Of a stretch of DNA of 53,471 nucleotides, positions 16,055 to 25,516 are shown one piece after another. Location: positions 1 through 53,471 of the forward strand of contig PLSV01000204.1 in NCBI GenBank assembly GCA_003165235.1, in the 5' to 3' direction. The DNA comes from Syntrophobacteraceae bacterium. GTDB taxonomy: Bacteria; Desulfobacterota; Syntrophobacteria; Syntrophobacterales; Syntrophobacteraceae. Position 1 is the stretch's first letter. Every line of letters begins with the position of its first letter. Made by a program: the position numbers and the translations under genes. The notes under the pieces are model-generated. The model was not told the DNA's origin. It did no database searches and was given only the letters and a program-made list of their open reading frames with translations.

Positions 16055-18355
16055 ATGGAACCCGAACAAGAGATCGCGGAACAACTCTCGCCATGGTGGA
16101 AACGAGCGGTCCTTATTACGATGTCGATCGGATTCACCGTTCTGATTCTTGTGGCAGTGCTCGCCTACCGTGACGCTCCGCCGATCCCCGAAGGAATTAT
16201 CACCTCCTCGGGGGAATTGCTGCTGACCGGGGGAGATATCCTGGCGGGCCAGGAAGTGTTTCTCAAGTATGGGCTAATGGAAAACGGCACCATCTGGGGA
16301 CACGGAGCTTACCTCGGACCTGATTTTTCTGCCGCATACCTTCACACACTGGGTGTCGATGCCGCCGAAGCCCAGGCGCAAAAGCTCTTCGGCCGCAGCA
16401 TGGACCACCTGTCCGAAGGGGAGCGGGGGACCGTTGAAGAGGAGGTCCGGCTCCTGCTGAAACAGAATCGCTATGACCCAGGGACCCGAACACTGGTCTT
16501 CACCGAACCGGAAACAGCTTCCTACCGAAAACAGATAAGCCAATGGACCGGCTACTTCTCGACGCCGGCCGGAAACGGGGGGTTGAAGCGCAACTATATC
16601 AGCGACCGCACGGAACTGGAGCAGTTGACCGCTTTTTTTGCCTGGGCGGCGTGGGCCTCCGTCGCCAATCGCCCAGGTCAGTCTCAAACCTACACGAACA
16701 ACTTTCCATACGACACCCTGGTGGGCAACACCCCTCCCGGCGACGCCGTTCTTTGGAGCGCCATCAGTCTTATCGCTCTCCTCATTGGCACGGCGCTCGT
16801 GTTGTTTGCTTTCGGCAAATTCAATTACCTTGGCTGGAAGAGGGCAAGCCCTCATGTCCATCCGCACATGCTGCCGGGTATAGCAAGTGAGAGCCAAAGA
16901 GCAACCATCAAGTTTTTCCTGGCGGTTTCCCTCCTTTTCCTTGCGCAGGTTTTGGCAGGCGGCGCCACCGCGCACTTCCGGGCCGAACCGGGGAGCTTCT
17001 ACGGAATCGACCTCTCCGGGGTATTTCCGAGCAATATTTTGCGAACCTGGCATTTGCAGTTGGCCATTTTTTGGATTGCGACCGCCTATGTAGGGGGTGG
17101 TTTGCTGTTAGCCGGGGCACTGGGAGAATCCGAGCCCAAGGGGCAGGTGTGGGGAATAAACCTGTTGTTCTGGGTGCTGGTTGGGGTTGTGGCCGGGAGC
17201 CTTCTGGGCGAATTTTTGGGCATCAATCAGATCCTTGGAATCCTCTGGTTCTGGTTCGGACACCAGGGCTGGGAATATCTCGACCTCGGCCGGGGCTGGC
17301 AAATCATGCTCGCACTGGGACTGGTGCTGTGGACCATTCTGCTGCTTCGAGGGGTTGCCCCCGCACTGCGTGACCCGGAACGCAAAGAGATATCGTGGCT
17401 TTTCATGCTCTCGGCCTCGACAATACCGCTTTTCTATTTGCCGGCTTTCTTTTTCGGCAGCACTACGGAGTATTCGATTGTTGACAACTGGCGCTTCTGG
17501 ATCATCCACCTGTGGGTCGAGGGCTTTTTCGAACTTTTTGTCACGGTGATGGTGGCCGTCATCTTTTACAGGCTGGGCATGGTCTCCCGCCAGACTGCCG
17601 CGCGAGTCATTTACCTGGACGCCATTCTCTTTCTGGGCAGCGGGATTATCGGCACGGGCCATCACTGGTATTGGACGGGCCAGTCCAATGTCAATCTTGC
17701 CCTTTCCGCCTTATTCTCGGCGATGGAAGTCGTCCCCTTGACGCTTCTCACGCTGGATGCCTGGGATTTCATCAGACTGACCAGGGGCAAGTGTGACATC
17801 TGCGGAAAACCCATATCCATCCCTCATAAATGGACGTTCTATTTCCTGATGGCGGTGGGATTCTGGAATTTCGTCGGGGCCGGCATCTTCGGGTTTCTCA
17901 TCAATCTGCCTATCGTAAGCTATTTCGAAGTGGGCACCGTGCTCACACCAAACCACGGCCACGCGGCGCTCATGGGCGCATTCGGCATGGAAGCGGTTGC
18001 GTTGATGGTTCTGGCCTTTCGACAGGCATCGACGGACGTGCAGTGGGCGCGCACTGAAAAATACATACGCGTATCCTTCTGGGGCCTGAACACGGGCCTG
18101 GCGCTTATGATTGCAGGCAATCTTTTTCCCGGGGGCATCTTGCAGTTCCATGACGTATTGACCCACGGATACTGGCATGCGCGCGGACTTGACTATCTGA
18201 ACCAGGAGTTTGTGAAACTCATCGAGTGGGCTCGTTTGCCCGGCGACACGGTCTTCATCGTGTTAGGCGTCATCCCGATGGTGATTGCGGTGGCATTGAC
18301 CTACCTCGATCAATGGAAAACTCCTGCTCTTGAAATGGGGCCATCGAAAGGATAG
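16055..18355 (+). CDS. norZ: Quinol-dependent nitric oxide reductase (qNOR)
   Basis: The ATG at 16055 follows AGGGGGAAGA and gives 766 residues. An N-terminal helix and a periplasmic extension (about 15-215, with GQEVFLKYGLMENGTIWGHG) are followed by about a dozen helices of the NorB type. Motifs are RTWHLQLAIFWIATAYVGGG, HLWVEGFFELF (active-site His and Glu), GTGHHWYWTGQ (two FeB His ligands) and NHGHAALMGAFGMEAV (haem ligands). The fused N-terminal domain makes it the single-subunit quinol type that reduces NO to N2O without NorC. The intact Glu and double His argue for NO reductase over the NO dismutase variant. No other denitrification gene is nearby, so NO detoxification is the likely role. 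Confidence 0.9.
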   Translation: MEPEQEIAEQLSPWWKRAVLITMSIGFTVLILVAVLAYRDAPPIPEGIITSSGELLLTGGDILAGQEVFLKYGLMENGTIWGHGAYLGPDFSAAYLHTLGVDAAEAQAQKLFGRSMDHLSEGERGTVEEEVRLLLKQNRYDPGTRTLVFTEPETASYRKQISQWTGYFSTPAGNGGLKRNYISDRTELEQLTAFFAWAAWASVANRPGQSQTYTNNFPYDTLVGNTPPGDAVLWSAISLIALLIGTALVLFAFGKFNYLGWKRASPHVHPHMLPGIASESQRATIKFFLAVSLLFLAQVLAGGATAHFRAEPGSFYGIDLSGVFPSNILRTWHLQLAIFWIATAYVGGGLLLAGALGESEPKGQVWGINLLFWVLVGVVAGSLLGEFLGINQILGILWFWFGHQGWEYLDLGRGWQIMLALGLVLWTILLLRGVAPALRDPERKEISWLFMLSASTIPLFYLPAFFFGSTTEYSIVDNWRFWIIHLWVEGFFELFVTVMVAVIFYRLGMVSRQTAARVIYLDAILFLGSGIIGTGHHWYWTGQSNVNLALSALFSAMEVVPLTLLTLDAWDFIRLTRGKCDICGKPISIPHKWTFYFLMAVGFWNFVGAGIFGFLINLPIVSYFEVGTVLTPNHGHAALMGAFGMEAVALMVLAFRQASTDVQWARTEKYIRVSFWGLNTGLALMIAGNLFPGGILQFHDVLTHGYWHARGLDYLNQEFVKLIEWARLPGDTVFIVLGVIPMVIAVALTYLDQWKTPALEMGPSKG

Positions 18356-18428
18356 TGGAAAACTGCGGTTGGCATGAATATCTCCCATAATTCATAGAAA
18401 TCTGTGGCCGGTCCTCCCGGCGGCGTCT

Positions 18429-19757
18429 TCATTCTATTTGCGCCTTCTTCAGATCGGCCACAATGACAAACACATTATCGGGGTTGAGGTATTTCTTCGC
18501 CACCCTGAGAATATCTTCCGCAGTCACCGCATTTATCAGCTTGGGGTACATTTCGGGATAATCGGACCCCAATCCGTAGAATTCGATCTGCGCCAGAAAT
18601 CTTGCAAAATCCTGTTGGGCGCTGTATTTCAGTGGGAAATTGCCGATCAAAAATTTCTTTGCGCCCTGGAGCTCCGCCTCTGAAACCGGCTCGCGTTTGA
18701 GTCGCTCCAATTCCTTTCGAGCAAGCGCCGTCGCCTCTTTGGCGGACGAATCCTTGGTCTGGATAATAACTCGGAAAGAACCCAATTGTTTGCGGGCGCT
18801 CAGATAGCTCTCGACCGCATAGGCAAGTCCCTTTTTGATACGTATTTCGGTCATGAGCCGGCTCGACAGATCGCCTGAGCCCAGAATCTGGTTCATCACC
18901 TGGAAGGGGTAGTAGTCTTCGCTGGCTCTCTCCAGGGCCGGGCAGCCGATTATTATCGTGGCCTGCGATACAGGTTTATCAATGGCCACATTCACAGCTC
19001 CTTCGGCGAATTCCTTTCGGAAAGAGGGTTGGGGAACCTCGGCGGCTTGCCACTCAGTCAATGCGGGAACCATCAGGGTCTTTACTTCCTCGAGCGTTAT
19101 GTCTCCTCCGACCACCAGGACTGAGTTGTTCGGCCGGTAATAAGCGGTGTAAAATTTGGAAATATCTTGAATAGTCAAAGCGGCGACCGATTTTTCCGTG
19201 CCCTCAATAGGGCCCGCGTAAGGCGTGCCCGCAAAAAGCGCTTTATCGAAGGCCAGGCTTGCGACCTCCAGCGGTTCGTCCTCTTTGGCCCGCAGGGCCC
19301 CGATGATGTCATCTTTTTGTCCGTCCACATCGGCTTTGGGAAAGCTGGGATGGACAACTATCTCCGTAAAAAGGCCAATCCCTTTTTCAAGGTCCTTTTT
19401 GAGCACCTGCAGCCCTACCATGGCAGAATCTTTGAAACAGTCCGCATAAAGATTGCCCCCGATGAAATCGAGCCTGTTGTTTACCTCATCGAATGACAGG
19501 AACCGGGTCCCGAGCAAAACAGAATTAACGGTCAGGTGGGCCAGACCCTCCATATCCTGCGGATCGCGCACCGAACCGGCGGACACCAGCAATTCCATCG
19601 AAACCATCGGGATCGAATGCTCTTCGAATACGAGCAGCTTCAAATGGTTAGGCAATTCGATTTCCTGGGCCTTCGGCATCCCCAGGCAGTAAGCGCCCGT
19701 CAGCAACGGCGCGATCAGGACGAAAATGAACACAATGCAGGTTTTCTTTCGATTCAT
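18429..19757 (-). CDS. M16 peptidase family protein, probably non-catalytic partner
   Basis: The 442-residue protein starts at the ATG at 19757 (MNRKKTCIVF), 16 bases after the preceding gene, and has a signal peptide. It has the two-domain M16 fold (NHLKLLVFEEHSIPMVSMEL at the start, FYTAYYRPNNSVLVVGGD in the middle), but the zinc motif HxxEH is replaced by HLTVN. M16 peptidases often occur as an active/inactive pair and the neighbour has the intact motif. The pair probably forms a periplasmic oligopeptidase. Confidence 0.85.
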   Translation of the reverse strand: MNRKKTCIVFIFVLIAPLLTGAYCLGMPKAQEIELPNHLKLLVFEEHSIPMVSMELLVSAGSVRDPQDMEGLAHLTVNSVLLGTRFLSFDEVNNRLDFIGGNLYADCFKDSAMVGLQVLKKDLEKGIGLFTEIVVHPSFPKADVDGQKDDIIGALRAKEDEPLEVASLAFDKALFAGTPYAGPIEGTEKSVAALTIQDISKFYTAYYRPNNSVLVVGGDITLEEVKTLMVPALTEWQAAEVPQPSFRKEFAEGAVNVAIDKPVSQATIIIGCPALERASEDYYPFQVMNQILGSGDLSSRLMTEIRIKKGLAYAVESYLSARKQLGSFRVIIQTKDSSAKEATALARKELERLKREPVSEAELQGAKKFLIGNFPLKYSAQQDFARFLAQIEFYGLGSDYPEMYPKLINAVTAEDILRVAKKYLNPDNVFVIVADLKKAQIE

Positions 19758-19773
19758 AACAACCGCTCGCACA

Positions 19774-21198
19774 TCAGGGGATAATTTCATTTCGAACATC
19801 GGAAGCTTGAAGCCTTATGCTCCTTCCTTTTACGCCGCTGCCGGCAGGCTGAGTAACAGCCTCGGAGGGCAGATGGACAGGAGGCCCCGTCGGGGTCAGA
19901 ACTCCGATATTGCGGTTTTGGGCCGTGAAATACTTGGTGGCCACGCGTTCAATCTCCTGCGCCGAAACGCTCCGGACCGACGGAATGTATGCGCCGATAG
20001 ACGCCCAGTCAAGGGCCATCTCGTACTCGGCCAGATTCTGGCCTACGGAGAAGATGGATTCCTGATCGAAGACAAAAGCGGCCTCCAACTGGTTTTTCGC
20101 CTTTTGCATTTCGCGAAAGCCTACGGGAGTTGTCTTCAGAAGCTCGATTTCTTCATAGATCGCCTGTTCTATTTGTCCAGGATTCTTCCCTGGAAGAAAA
20201 GAGACTTCAATAGAAAAAAGGCCCGGGTCCAGGGTAGTCAGGTTGTAGTCCACGGACGATTCGAGCACGAGGGTTTTTTCGCGCACCAGGCGGTCATAGA
20301 ACCTGGAGCTTTTCCCCTGGGCAAGAATCGCCTTTATGACTTCGAGTACGTAACTGTCCTGGCTTCGCAGATTGGGAACGTGCCAGGCTACGACCATGTA
20401 CCCGACTTGGGCCGGACGCTCGACAATCACACGTTTTTCGCCCGGTTGAGGGGGGTCCTGGATCGAGAGCTGCGGCGCCGGCGTTCCGGCCGGTATTTTC
20501 CCGAACGCCCTTTCCATCTCGGGCAAAAGGGCTTCTTTCTTGAAGTCGCCGGTTACGACGACAAAAGCGTTTGCCGGGTTGTAGTACTTTGAGTAGAAAG
20601 CCTTTACATCATCGATCGTAAGCCTCTCGATATCGTCCGGCCATCCGATGATAGGCCAATGGTAAGGCTGGGACTGGAACGTAGCCGCCTCCAGTTGCTC
20701 CAGCAGAAACGACCGCGGATTGTCATCAATGCGCATCCGCCGCTCTTCGAGAACGACCATCCTCTCCGTTCGGAAATCGCTTTCTCCAAGGACCAGATTG
20801 CTCATACGGTCCGATTCAAAATCGATTGGCGTCCCTATCCGGTCCGAGGCAAGCGTTTCGAAATAACCCGTAGAGTCGTGCGACGTGGATGCGTTTTCCT
20901 CGCCTCCCAACTCATAGATTGTCCTGATAAACTGCTCCCCGCTCACCTTGCCCGTCCCTTTGAACATCATGTGCTCGACCATGTGAGCGAGCCCGGTCTT
21001 GCCCGTTTTTTCGTCTCGAGATCCAGCCCGGTACCAGACCTGGAGCGATATAATCGGAGATTTGTGATTTTCGAACATAATGACCTTGAGACCGTTCGAG
21101 AGCCGAGCCTCTGTGATGTTCCTGAACACCTCGGCCGAACAAAGGGCGGGAAACAGGAAAAACATAACCCACAGCACAAAAGAGCAAGCTACTTTCAA
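19774..21198 (-). CDS. M16 zinc peptidase, catalytic subunit
   Basis: This 474-residue secreted protein has a signal peptide ending near ALCSAEV and the M16 zinc site HMVEH (HxxEH) with the downstream glutamate region typical of the family (GGEENASTSHDSTGYFETL). I chose the TTG at 21198, eight bases after GGGAGG; the TTG at 21207 lies directly on that site. It processes peptides outside the cytoplasm together with the degenerate partner encoded next. Confidence 0.88.
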   Translation of the reverse strand: MKVACSFVLWVMFFLFPALCSAEVFRNITEARLSNGLKVIMFENHKSPIISLQVWYRAGSRDEKTGKTGLAHMVEHMMFKGTGKVSGEQFIRTIYELGGEENASTSHDSTGYFETLASDRIGTPIDFESDRMSNLVLGESDFRTERMVVLEERRMRIDDNPRSFLLEQLEAATFQSQPYHWPIIGWPDDIERLTIDDVKAFYSKYYNPANAFVVVTGDFKKEALLPEMERAFGKIPAGTPAPQLSIQDPPQPGEKRVIVERPAQVGYMVVAWHVPNLRSQDSYVLEVIKAILAQGKSSRFYDRLVREKTLVLESSVDYNLTTLDPGLFSIEVSFLPGKNPGQIEQAIYEEIELLKTTPVGFREMQKAKNQLEAAFVFDQESIFSVGQNLAEYEMALDWASIGAYIPSVRSVSAQEIERVATKYFTAQNRNIGVLTPTGPPVHLPSEAVTQPAGSGVKGRSIRLQASDVRNEIIP

Positions 21199-21481
21199 AG
21201 AGATCAACCTCCCGCGCCTGAGCAGCGCTTATGAACGAAAAGTTTCTCCGGGCTTCTTCACCTCTTAGCCGCAAACCTGGCGGTGGGCTGCGATAAAACT
21301 GCGACCGTTCTCCACCACTTTTAGTCATACGGATGTGGTAATTACCATAAGTAATCCGCATATTAAATGCAATCGAGGAACGTCCCGGAATCTTTGGCCC
21401 TGTAGTAATTGTATTAAGCCGATCGATCCTTATACTTCAGGTTTGCACAAAAAACCCGATCCGACACAGGGGAGATTCGAT

Positions 21482-22201
21482 ATGCCGGACATGCAACTCA
21501 GCCTCGACGAACTTGCACAAAAAGACGGCAAGGAAGGAAGACCCGTTTATATCGCTTATGAAGGCAAGATCTATGATGTGAGTCAGAGTAAGCTATGGAA
21601 AACAGGGAGCCACATGAGGCGCCATTTTTCCGGAAAGGACCTCACTACCGATATGGGCGGGGCGCCTCACGGACCGGAAGTCCTCGAGAGGCATCCGCGG
21701 GTTGGGACTATCAGGCCCCAATCCGTTCCCGAAATTGAGCAAAAGAGCTTTCTTGAACCACTGTTCAAGAAAGCGCCCATTCTTCGCAGACACCCTCACC
21801 CGATGACGGTGCATTTTCCTATCGTGTTCATGCTCTCGGCGGTCTTCTTTACTTTCCTCTATCTCATAACAGGCGACCCTTCATACGACGCCACCGCCCT
21901 CCACTGCCTCGCAGGCGGCGTAATCTTTACCCCCATCGTGATGCTGACCGGCTTTACATCCTGGACGGTCAATTACCTTGGGCGGCCGATGCGGTCGATC
22001 AATGTGAAGATAGCTGTTTCCCCGCTCATGCTGGCCGTGTCTCTTGCCGCCCTGGTCTGGCGTGAAATGACTCCCGACGTTCTGACAAGGTTAAGGGGCG
22101 CCGGCTTCATTTATTTATTGCTCATCTTTTCCCTTTGCCCTATGGTTTTACTAATTGGGTGGCACGGGGCAAAACTCACCTTCCCGATCGAAAAAGAATA
22201 A
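21482..22201 (+). CDS. Cytochrome b5-like domain fused to DUF2231 membrane domain
   Basis: The ATG at 21482 has GGGGAG upstream. Residues 1-75 form a cytochrome b5-like haem-binding domain: LAQKDGKEGRPVYIAYEGK, IYDVSQSKLWKTGSHMRRH and the His-rich APHGPEVLERHPRVG. A linker leads to HPHPMTVHFPIVFMLSAVF and about four transmembrane helices of the DUF2231 type, for 239 residues in all. The product is probably a membrane-bound haem protein. The partners are unknown and I see no haem delivery gene nearby. Confidence 0.75.
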   Translation: MPDMQLSLDELAQKDGKEGRPVYIAYEGKIYDVSQSKLWKTGSHMRRHFSGKDLTTDMGGAPHGPEVLERHPRVGTIRPQSVPEIEQKSFLEPLFKKAPILRRHPHPMTVHFPIVFMLSAVFFTFLYLITGDPSYDATALHCLAGGVIFTPIVMLTGFTSWTVNYLGRPMRSINVKIAVSPLMLAVSLAALVWREMTPDVLTRLRGAGFIYLLLIFSLCPMVLLIGWHGAKLTFPIEKE

Positions 22202-22243
22202 TGTCACCCGTTTGTCCTACCCGTCCGGAAACCCTCTCCGGCT

Positions 22244-22316
22244 CTGGATGCCGGATAAAGTCCACGGAAAGCGAGGCCCCGATATCTCCACTCCACGCGA
22301 GGCATCCGGCATTCAG
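22244..22316. repeat. Imperfect inverted repeat
   Basis: CTGGATGCCGGAT at 22244-22256 pairs with ATCCGGCATTCAG at 22304-22316, with one mismatch. It lies between the DUF2231 gene and the universal stress gene and may act as a terminator for the first or as a dispersed repeat; there is no T-run. Confidence 0.35.
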
Positions 22317-22436
22317 GACGTTGCGCGGCATAGGCTAACCCGAAAGATCGATCCCGCCTGACGGCGCGATCAGGGCGTAAAAGAACTCCTTTCGGACGGC
22401 GACTTTCCGGAAGCGTTCCGTCCCGGAGGAAAGAAT

Positions 22437-23378
22437 ATGGAAGGCGCATTCAGCAAGGTGCTTATCGCAGTAGACGGCTCGCAACAGACGCGGGGGCTTC
22501 TCGATTACCTGAGTGGAATAATTTCCGTCCGGCATGCCGAGTTGGTCCTTTTCCACGTAATGCCTAAGGTGCCCGAATCGTTCTGGGACCTGGAAAAAGA
22601 CCCCTCTAACCTACCAAATGCGGAGCATCTCAGGATATGGGAAGTCGAGCGGGAAAAACAGGTTCGCGACCTCATGCGCGATTTTCGGCGCCGGCTCACT
22701 GGGATAGGAATACCCGAATATTCCATTATGATCAGCATCCGGAAAGTTAAAGAAGGCATTGCCAGAGACCTGCTTCAAGAGGCGCAGCGCGGGTATGACG
22801 CAATACTGATGGGCCGTAGCGGGTTTGGGGGCGCCGCCGCACATATGCTCGGAAGTGTGGCGACAAAACTGGCGGCAAAATTGGACTCTGCAAACCTGTG
22901 GCTGGTCGGGAAAAATGCCGGGAGCGGGGGAGTGATAATTGCGATGGACTCCTCTGAGCCGGCCATGAGGGCAGTGCATCATGTATCAAAGATGGTCAAT
23001 GCCTCAAACAACTCCGTCAGGCTCGTTCATGTGGTTCGCGGGATAACGGTCTCATGGACCGGCCAGGAAAAGATTTTCCCGGAAGAATACCGGCAGCGGC
23101 TGATAGAGGAGGCGGAAAACCAGATCAAACCGACGTTTGATGCTGCAACCCGCATCCTTGTCTCATCGGGAATCGGGCCGGAGAAAATCTCGACCAAATT
23201 CATTTCCGGTGTCGCAAGCCGCGCCGGGGCCATTTTTGACGAGGCCCTTCGGGGAGGCTACGGTACGGTAGTAGTGGGAAGAAAAGGGCTGTCCAGCCTG
23301 GATGAGTTCGACATGGGGCGAGTGACAGGAAAGCTCGTCCAACTCGCCGAAGGTATTGCGCTTTGGCTGGTCGCCTGA
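22437..23378 (+). CDS. Double-domain universal stress protein
   Basis: A GGAGGAAAGAAT site precedes the ATG. The 313-residue protein has two UspA domains. The first (about 1-155) starts with FSKVLIAVDGSQQTRG and has the ATP motif MGRSGFGGAAAHMLGS, which fits G-x2-G-x9-G(S/T). The second (about 160-313) starts with GGVIIAMDSSEPAM and has GRKGLSSLDEFDMGR, where the final S/T is replaced by Arg, so only the first site may bind ATP well. It is likely a stress or energy-status protein. Confidence 0.9.
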   Translation: MEGAFSKVLIAVDGSQQTRGLLDYLSGIISVRHAELVLFHVMPKVPESFWDLEKDPSNLPNAEHLRIWEVEREKQVRDLMRDFRRRLTGIGIPEYSIMISIRKVKEGIARDLLQEAQRGYDAILMGRSGFGGAAAHMLGSVATKLAAKLDSANLWLVGKNAGSGGVIIAMDSSEPAMRAVHHVSKMVNASNNSVRLVHVVRGITVSWTGQEKIFPEEYRQRLIEEAENQIKPTFDAATRILVSSGIGPEKISTKFISGVASRAGAIFDEALRGGYGTVVVGRKGLSSLDEFDMGRVTGKLVQLAEGIALWLVA

Positions 23379-23445
23379 GCCGGAGCGCTCCGGTTGGTCC
23401 GCTTACATGCTGGGATTTACCCAGACATCACTGCCGAACCAGTCT

Positions 23446-24141
23446 TTAATGCGTGGAGTACCAATCGAGCACCCGTCTAAGTTCTGCCGCAATCGGAGGG
23501 GCCACCCTATTGGGGTTTTTCAAAATCTCCATCGGCAGCAACCCCGCAACGTTATAGAAAGCGGCGGTCGAACCATAGTCCACCTGAATTGCGGCCCCTT
23601 CAAGCGAAACTCCCAGAAAAAGGCCCCGGTTTCTGGAGTAGGAAAGTATCTCCGCCCTGAGCAAAATGTCAGTCCCCGCTTCTGCCTGCCTGCCGACGGG
23701 CCCCGCCGCTATCGAAGCGTCAACCCCGAGAGTGAATTTACCTCCGCATATTGTATCCAGACTGCGAATGCTGTTGAGCACAAGTATCACATCGGTGGAT
23801 TGAGCGCCGATCTGCCACCCGAAGCTGCCTCCTATCAGGCGGAAAAAGACGGGGTTGCCCCACGATCGGTCCGGATTGCGCACCAGCAGCACCCCTACTC
23901 CATAACGGCCTCCAAAAACAAATGCCGCTTTGAGAAGATCGGGAAAGATCGCGATCCCCTGCGCGTTGCGCAAAAGACTGGGGGGAATTGCACACTCAGG
24001 AATATCCATTATCTCCTTCATAACGGCGATCGATGCCTGGACTTTGGCTTCCTCGCCGACTCCGGCCCTTGAGAGCATGGGCGCAACGAGGCACAGACTC
24101 AAGACCATGACGAAAACGGCTAAGCTGCTCCTTTGAGCCAT
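23446..24141 (-). CDS. SYLF-domain (Ysc84-like) lipid-binding protein
   Basis: I chose the ATG at 24141 (MAQRSSLAV), which has AGGGG upstream and yields a signal peptide ending near MLSRAG; the ATG at 24165 has no site. The 231-residue protein shows the SYLF pattern: LLRNAQGIAIFPDLLKAAFVF, GGRYGVGVLLVR, LIGGSFGWQIGAQSTDVIL and GKFTLGVDASIAAGPVGRQA. Such proteins bind phospholipid or phosphoinositide and in bacteria are secreted or periplasmic. The role here is unknown. Confidence 0.85.
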   Translation of the reverse strand: MAQRSSLAVFVMVLSLCLVAPMLSRAGVGEEAKVQASIAVMKEIMDIPECAIPPSLLRNAQGIAIFPDLLKAAFVFGGRYGVGVLLVRNPDRSWGNPVFFRLIGGSFGWQIGAQSTDVILVLNSIRSLDTICGGKFTLGVDASIAAGPVGRQAEAGTDILLRAEILSYSRNRGLFLGVSLEGAAIQVDYGSTAAFYNVAGLLPMEILKNPNRVAPPIAAELRRVLDWYSTH

Positions 24142-24265
24142 AGGACATCCCCTTTCATTCTGCAATTTGTTTTTGATCGCTGCGGTTCAATAAGATGCTT
24201 TACTATCGCATAACCAAGTAGTGTCTTGTCAAAGGAAAAAAGCGGGCAGGTTCTCCCGGCCGGAA

Positions 24266-25219
24266 TCACGCTATGACCAGCGGATGTTTCCACTTTCCGG
24301 TCCTGCCGGGATGAATGGCCCCTCGGAGCGTTCGAAACCGGCGCAGGAGCACCTGCTTCGAGATAGCCGATGCTTTTTCCTCGAAGGCTTTTCTTCCTGC
24401 GGCCAGACAATGGTCGAGGGATTTGAAGTCCGCCCAGAATATGTCTCCTATTTCGGGGACTATCAAAACGTCAGCGGCTGATTTCCTGTGCCTTGTCAAT
24501 AGAATGCCCGTGATTTCATGGCAACGGAGCAGCACCGTCAGCGCTGACTTTGGGTGTATCGCAATTCCCTCAATATCGTGAGTTGCGTCCACGGCAAGGA
24601 CGAAATGGGCTCCCAGGGCGATCGCGGGGGCGACGGGAACATTATCCGCCCAGCCCCCGTCAACGAGCATCCGTCCGTTGATCCGGATTGCCGGAAACAT
24701 TCCTGGAATCGAGGAACTCGCCGCGATGGCCCGTCTCAAAGACCTCCTAGTCAGCACGATTTCTTCACCCGTCTGCAGGTCCATGGCGACCGATGCAAAC
24801 GGGACTCGCAGATCCTCTATGAGCACGTCCGGAATCAGTATGGATAACAACCCGTCATAGAGCTCATCCGCCACCATTTCCGTATGCAGCATCGTGCGAG
24901 TGTAGAAGACCCCCTGTTTGAACAGCCACATGAACCGGTTAAAAAAACCGTCGGGACTGGCAAAAACGAAATCCTCGTCGACCGCGTTGAAGGCGGTCTT
25001 GAGGAAAAGTTCACTCTCGAAAAGATTTTTCAGCCTCTCTATAACCTTCGCCGAGTCTCCGAAGAAGGCGTAGAGGCCGCCTATTACGGCCCCCATGCTC
25101 GTCCCTACTATCAAATCGAACTTCATGTTCCTGCGCTCGATTTCCTGGATAACCCCCAGGTGGGACAGCGCTCGTGCGGAGCCTCCACTGAGCGCGAGAG
25201 CGGATTTAAAGCGGGACAT
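24266..25219 (-). CDS. Patatin-like phospholipase / RssA-type hydrolase
   Basis: This 317-residue protein of the patatin family has the oxyanion loop LSGGSARA near residue 10, the nucleophile motif GTSMGA (GxSxG) at about 39-44, and the Asp of the DGG dyad in MLVDGGWADN near 190. There is no signal peptide, so a cytoplasmic or membrane-associated acyl hydrolase is likely. AAGGG lies seven bases before the ATG. The MITE-like element begins about 20 bases upstream of its start. Confidence 0.9.
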   Translation of the reverse strand: MSRFKSALALSGGSARALSHLGVIQEIERRNMKFDLIVGTSMGAVIGGLYAFFGDSAKVIERLKNLFESELFLKTAFNAVDEDFVFASPDGFFNRFMWLFKQGVFYTRTMLHTEMVADELYDGLLSILIPDVLIEDLRVPFASVAMDLQTGEEIVLTRRSLRRAIAASSSIPGMFPAIRINGRMLVDGGWADNVPVAPAIALGAHFVLAVDATHDIEGIAIHPKSALTVLLRCHEITGILLTRHRKSAADVLIVPEIGDIFWADFKSLDHCLAAGRKAFEEKASAISKQVLLRRFRTLRGAIHPGRTGKWKHPLVIA

Positions 25220-25237
25220 TCAACACCCTTTTGACTT

Positions 25238-25419
25238 AGGGCTTGTCCGTAAATCAATCCTTTGCGCTCGCATCCGGCATTTGGTCTGCTTTGGCCGCTC
25301 CTCAATCGCAAAATCCTCGACGTAGCCCAACTACGCCTGCGGTTTTGCTCAATCCTCGCGACCAAATCAATCTCAAATCCCGGCGCGATCCCTAAGAGGC
25401 TTATTTACGGACAAGCCCT
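25238..25419. mobile_element. MITE-like palindromic element, 182 bp with 17-bp terminal inverted repeats
   Basis: AGGGCTTGTCCGTAAAT at 25238-25254 is repeated in perfect inverted orientation at 25403-25419. Inside, further inverted segments are nested (ATTTGGTC / GACCAAAT; CAAAATCC...GTAGCCC / CTACGCCTGCGGTTTTG), so most of the element can fold into one long hairpin. It carries no gene, and no obvious target-site duplication is visible. This is the layout of a non-autonomous MITE or large intergenic palindrome, placed between two divergent genes. Confidence 0.8.
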
Positions 25420-25516
25420 TAACCTGAATCGAATGCAAACCCGATTGTAAAAACCGGCTGTTTCGGTGTATGAAACAAATATAATCAATCAAACAGCGGT
25501 CGAAAAGGAGCGGATT

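Noticed and set aside
16055-18355. Nitric oxide dismutase instead of reductase
   Set aside because: The active-site Glu (HLWVEGFFELF) and the double His (GTGHHWYW) are intact, as in reductases.
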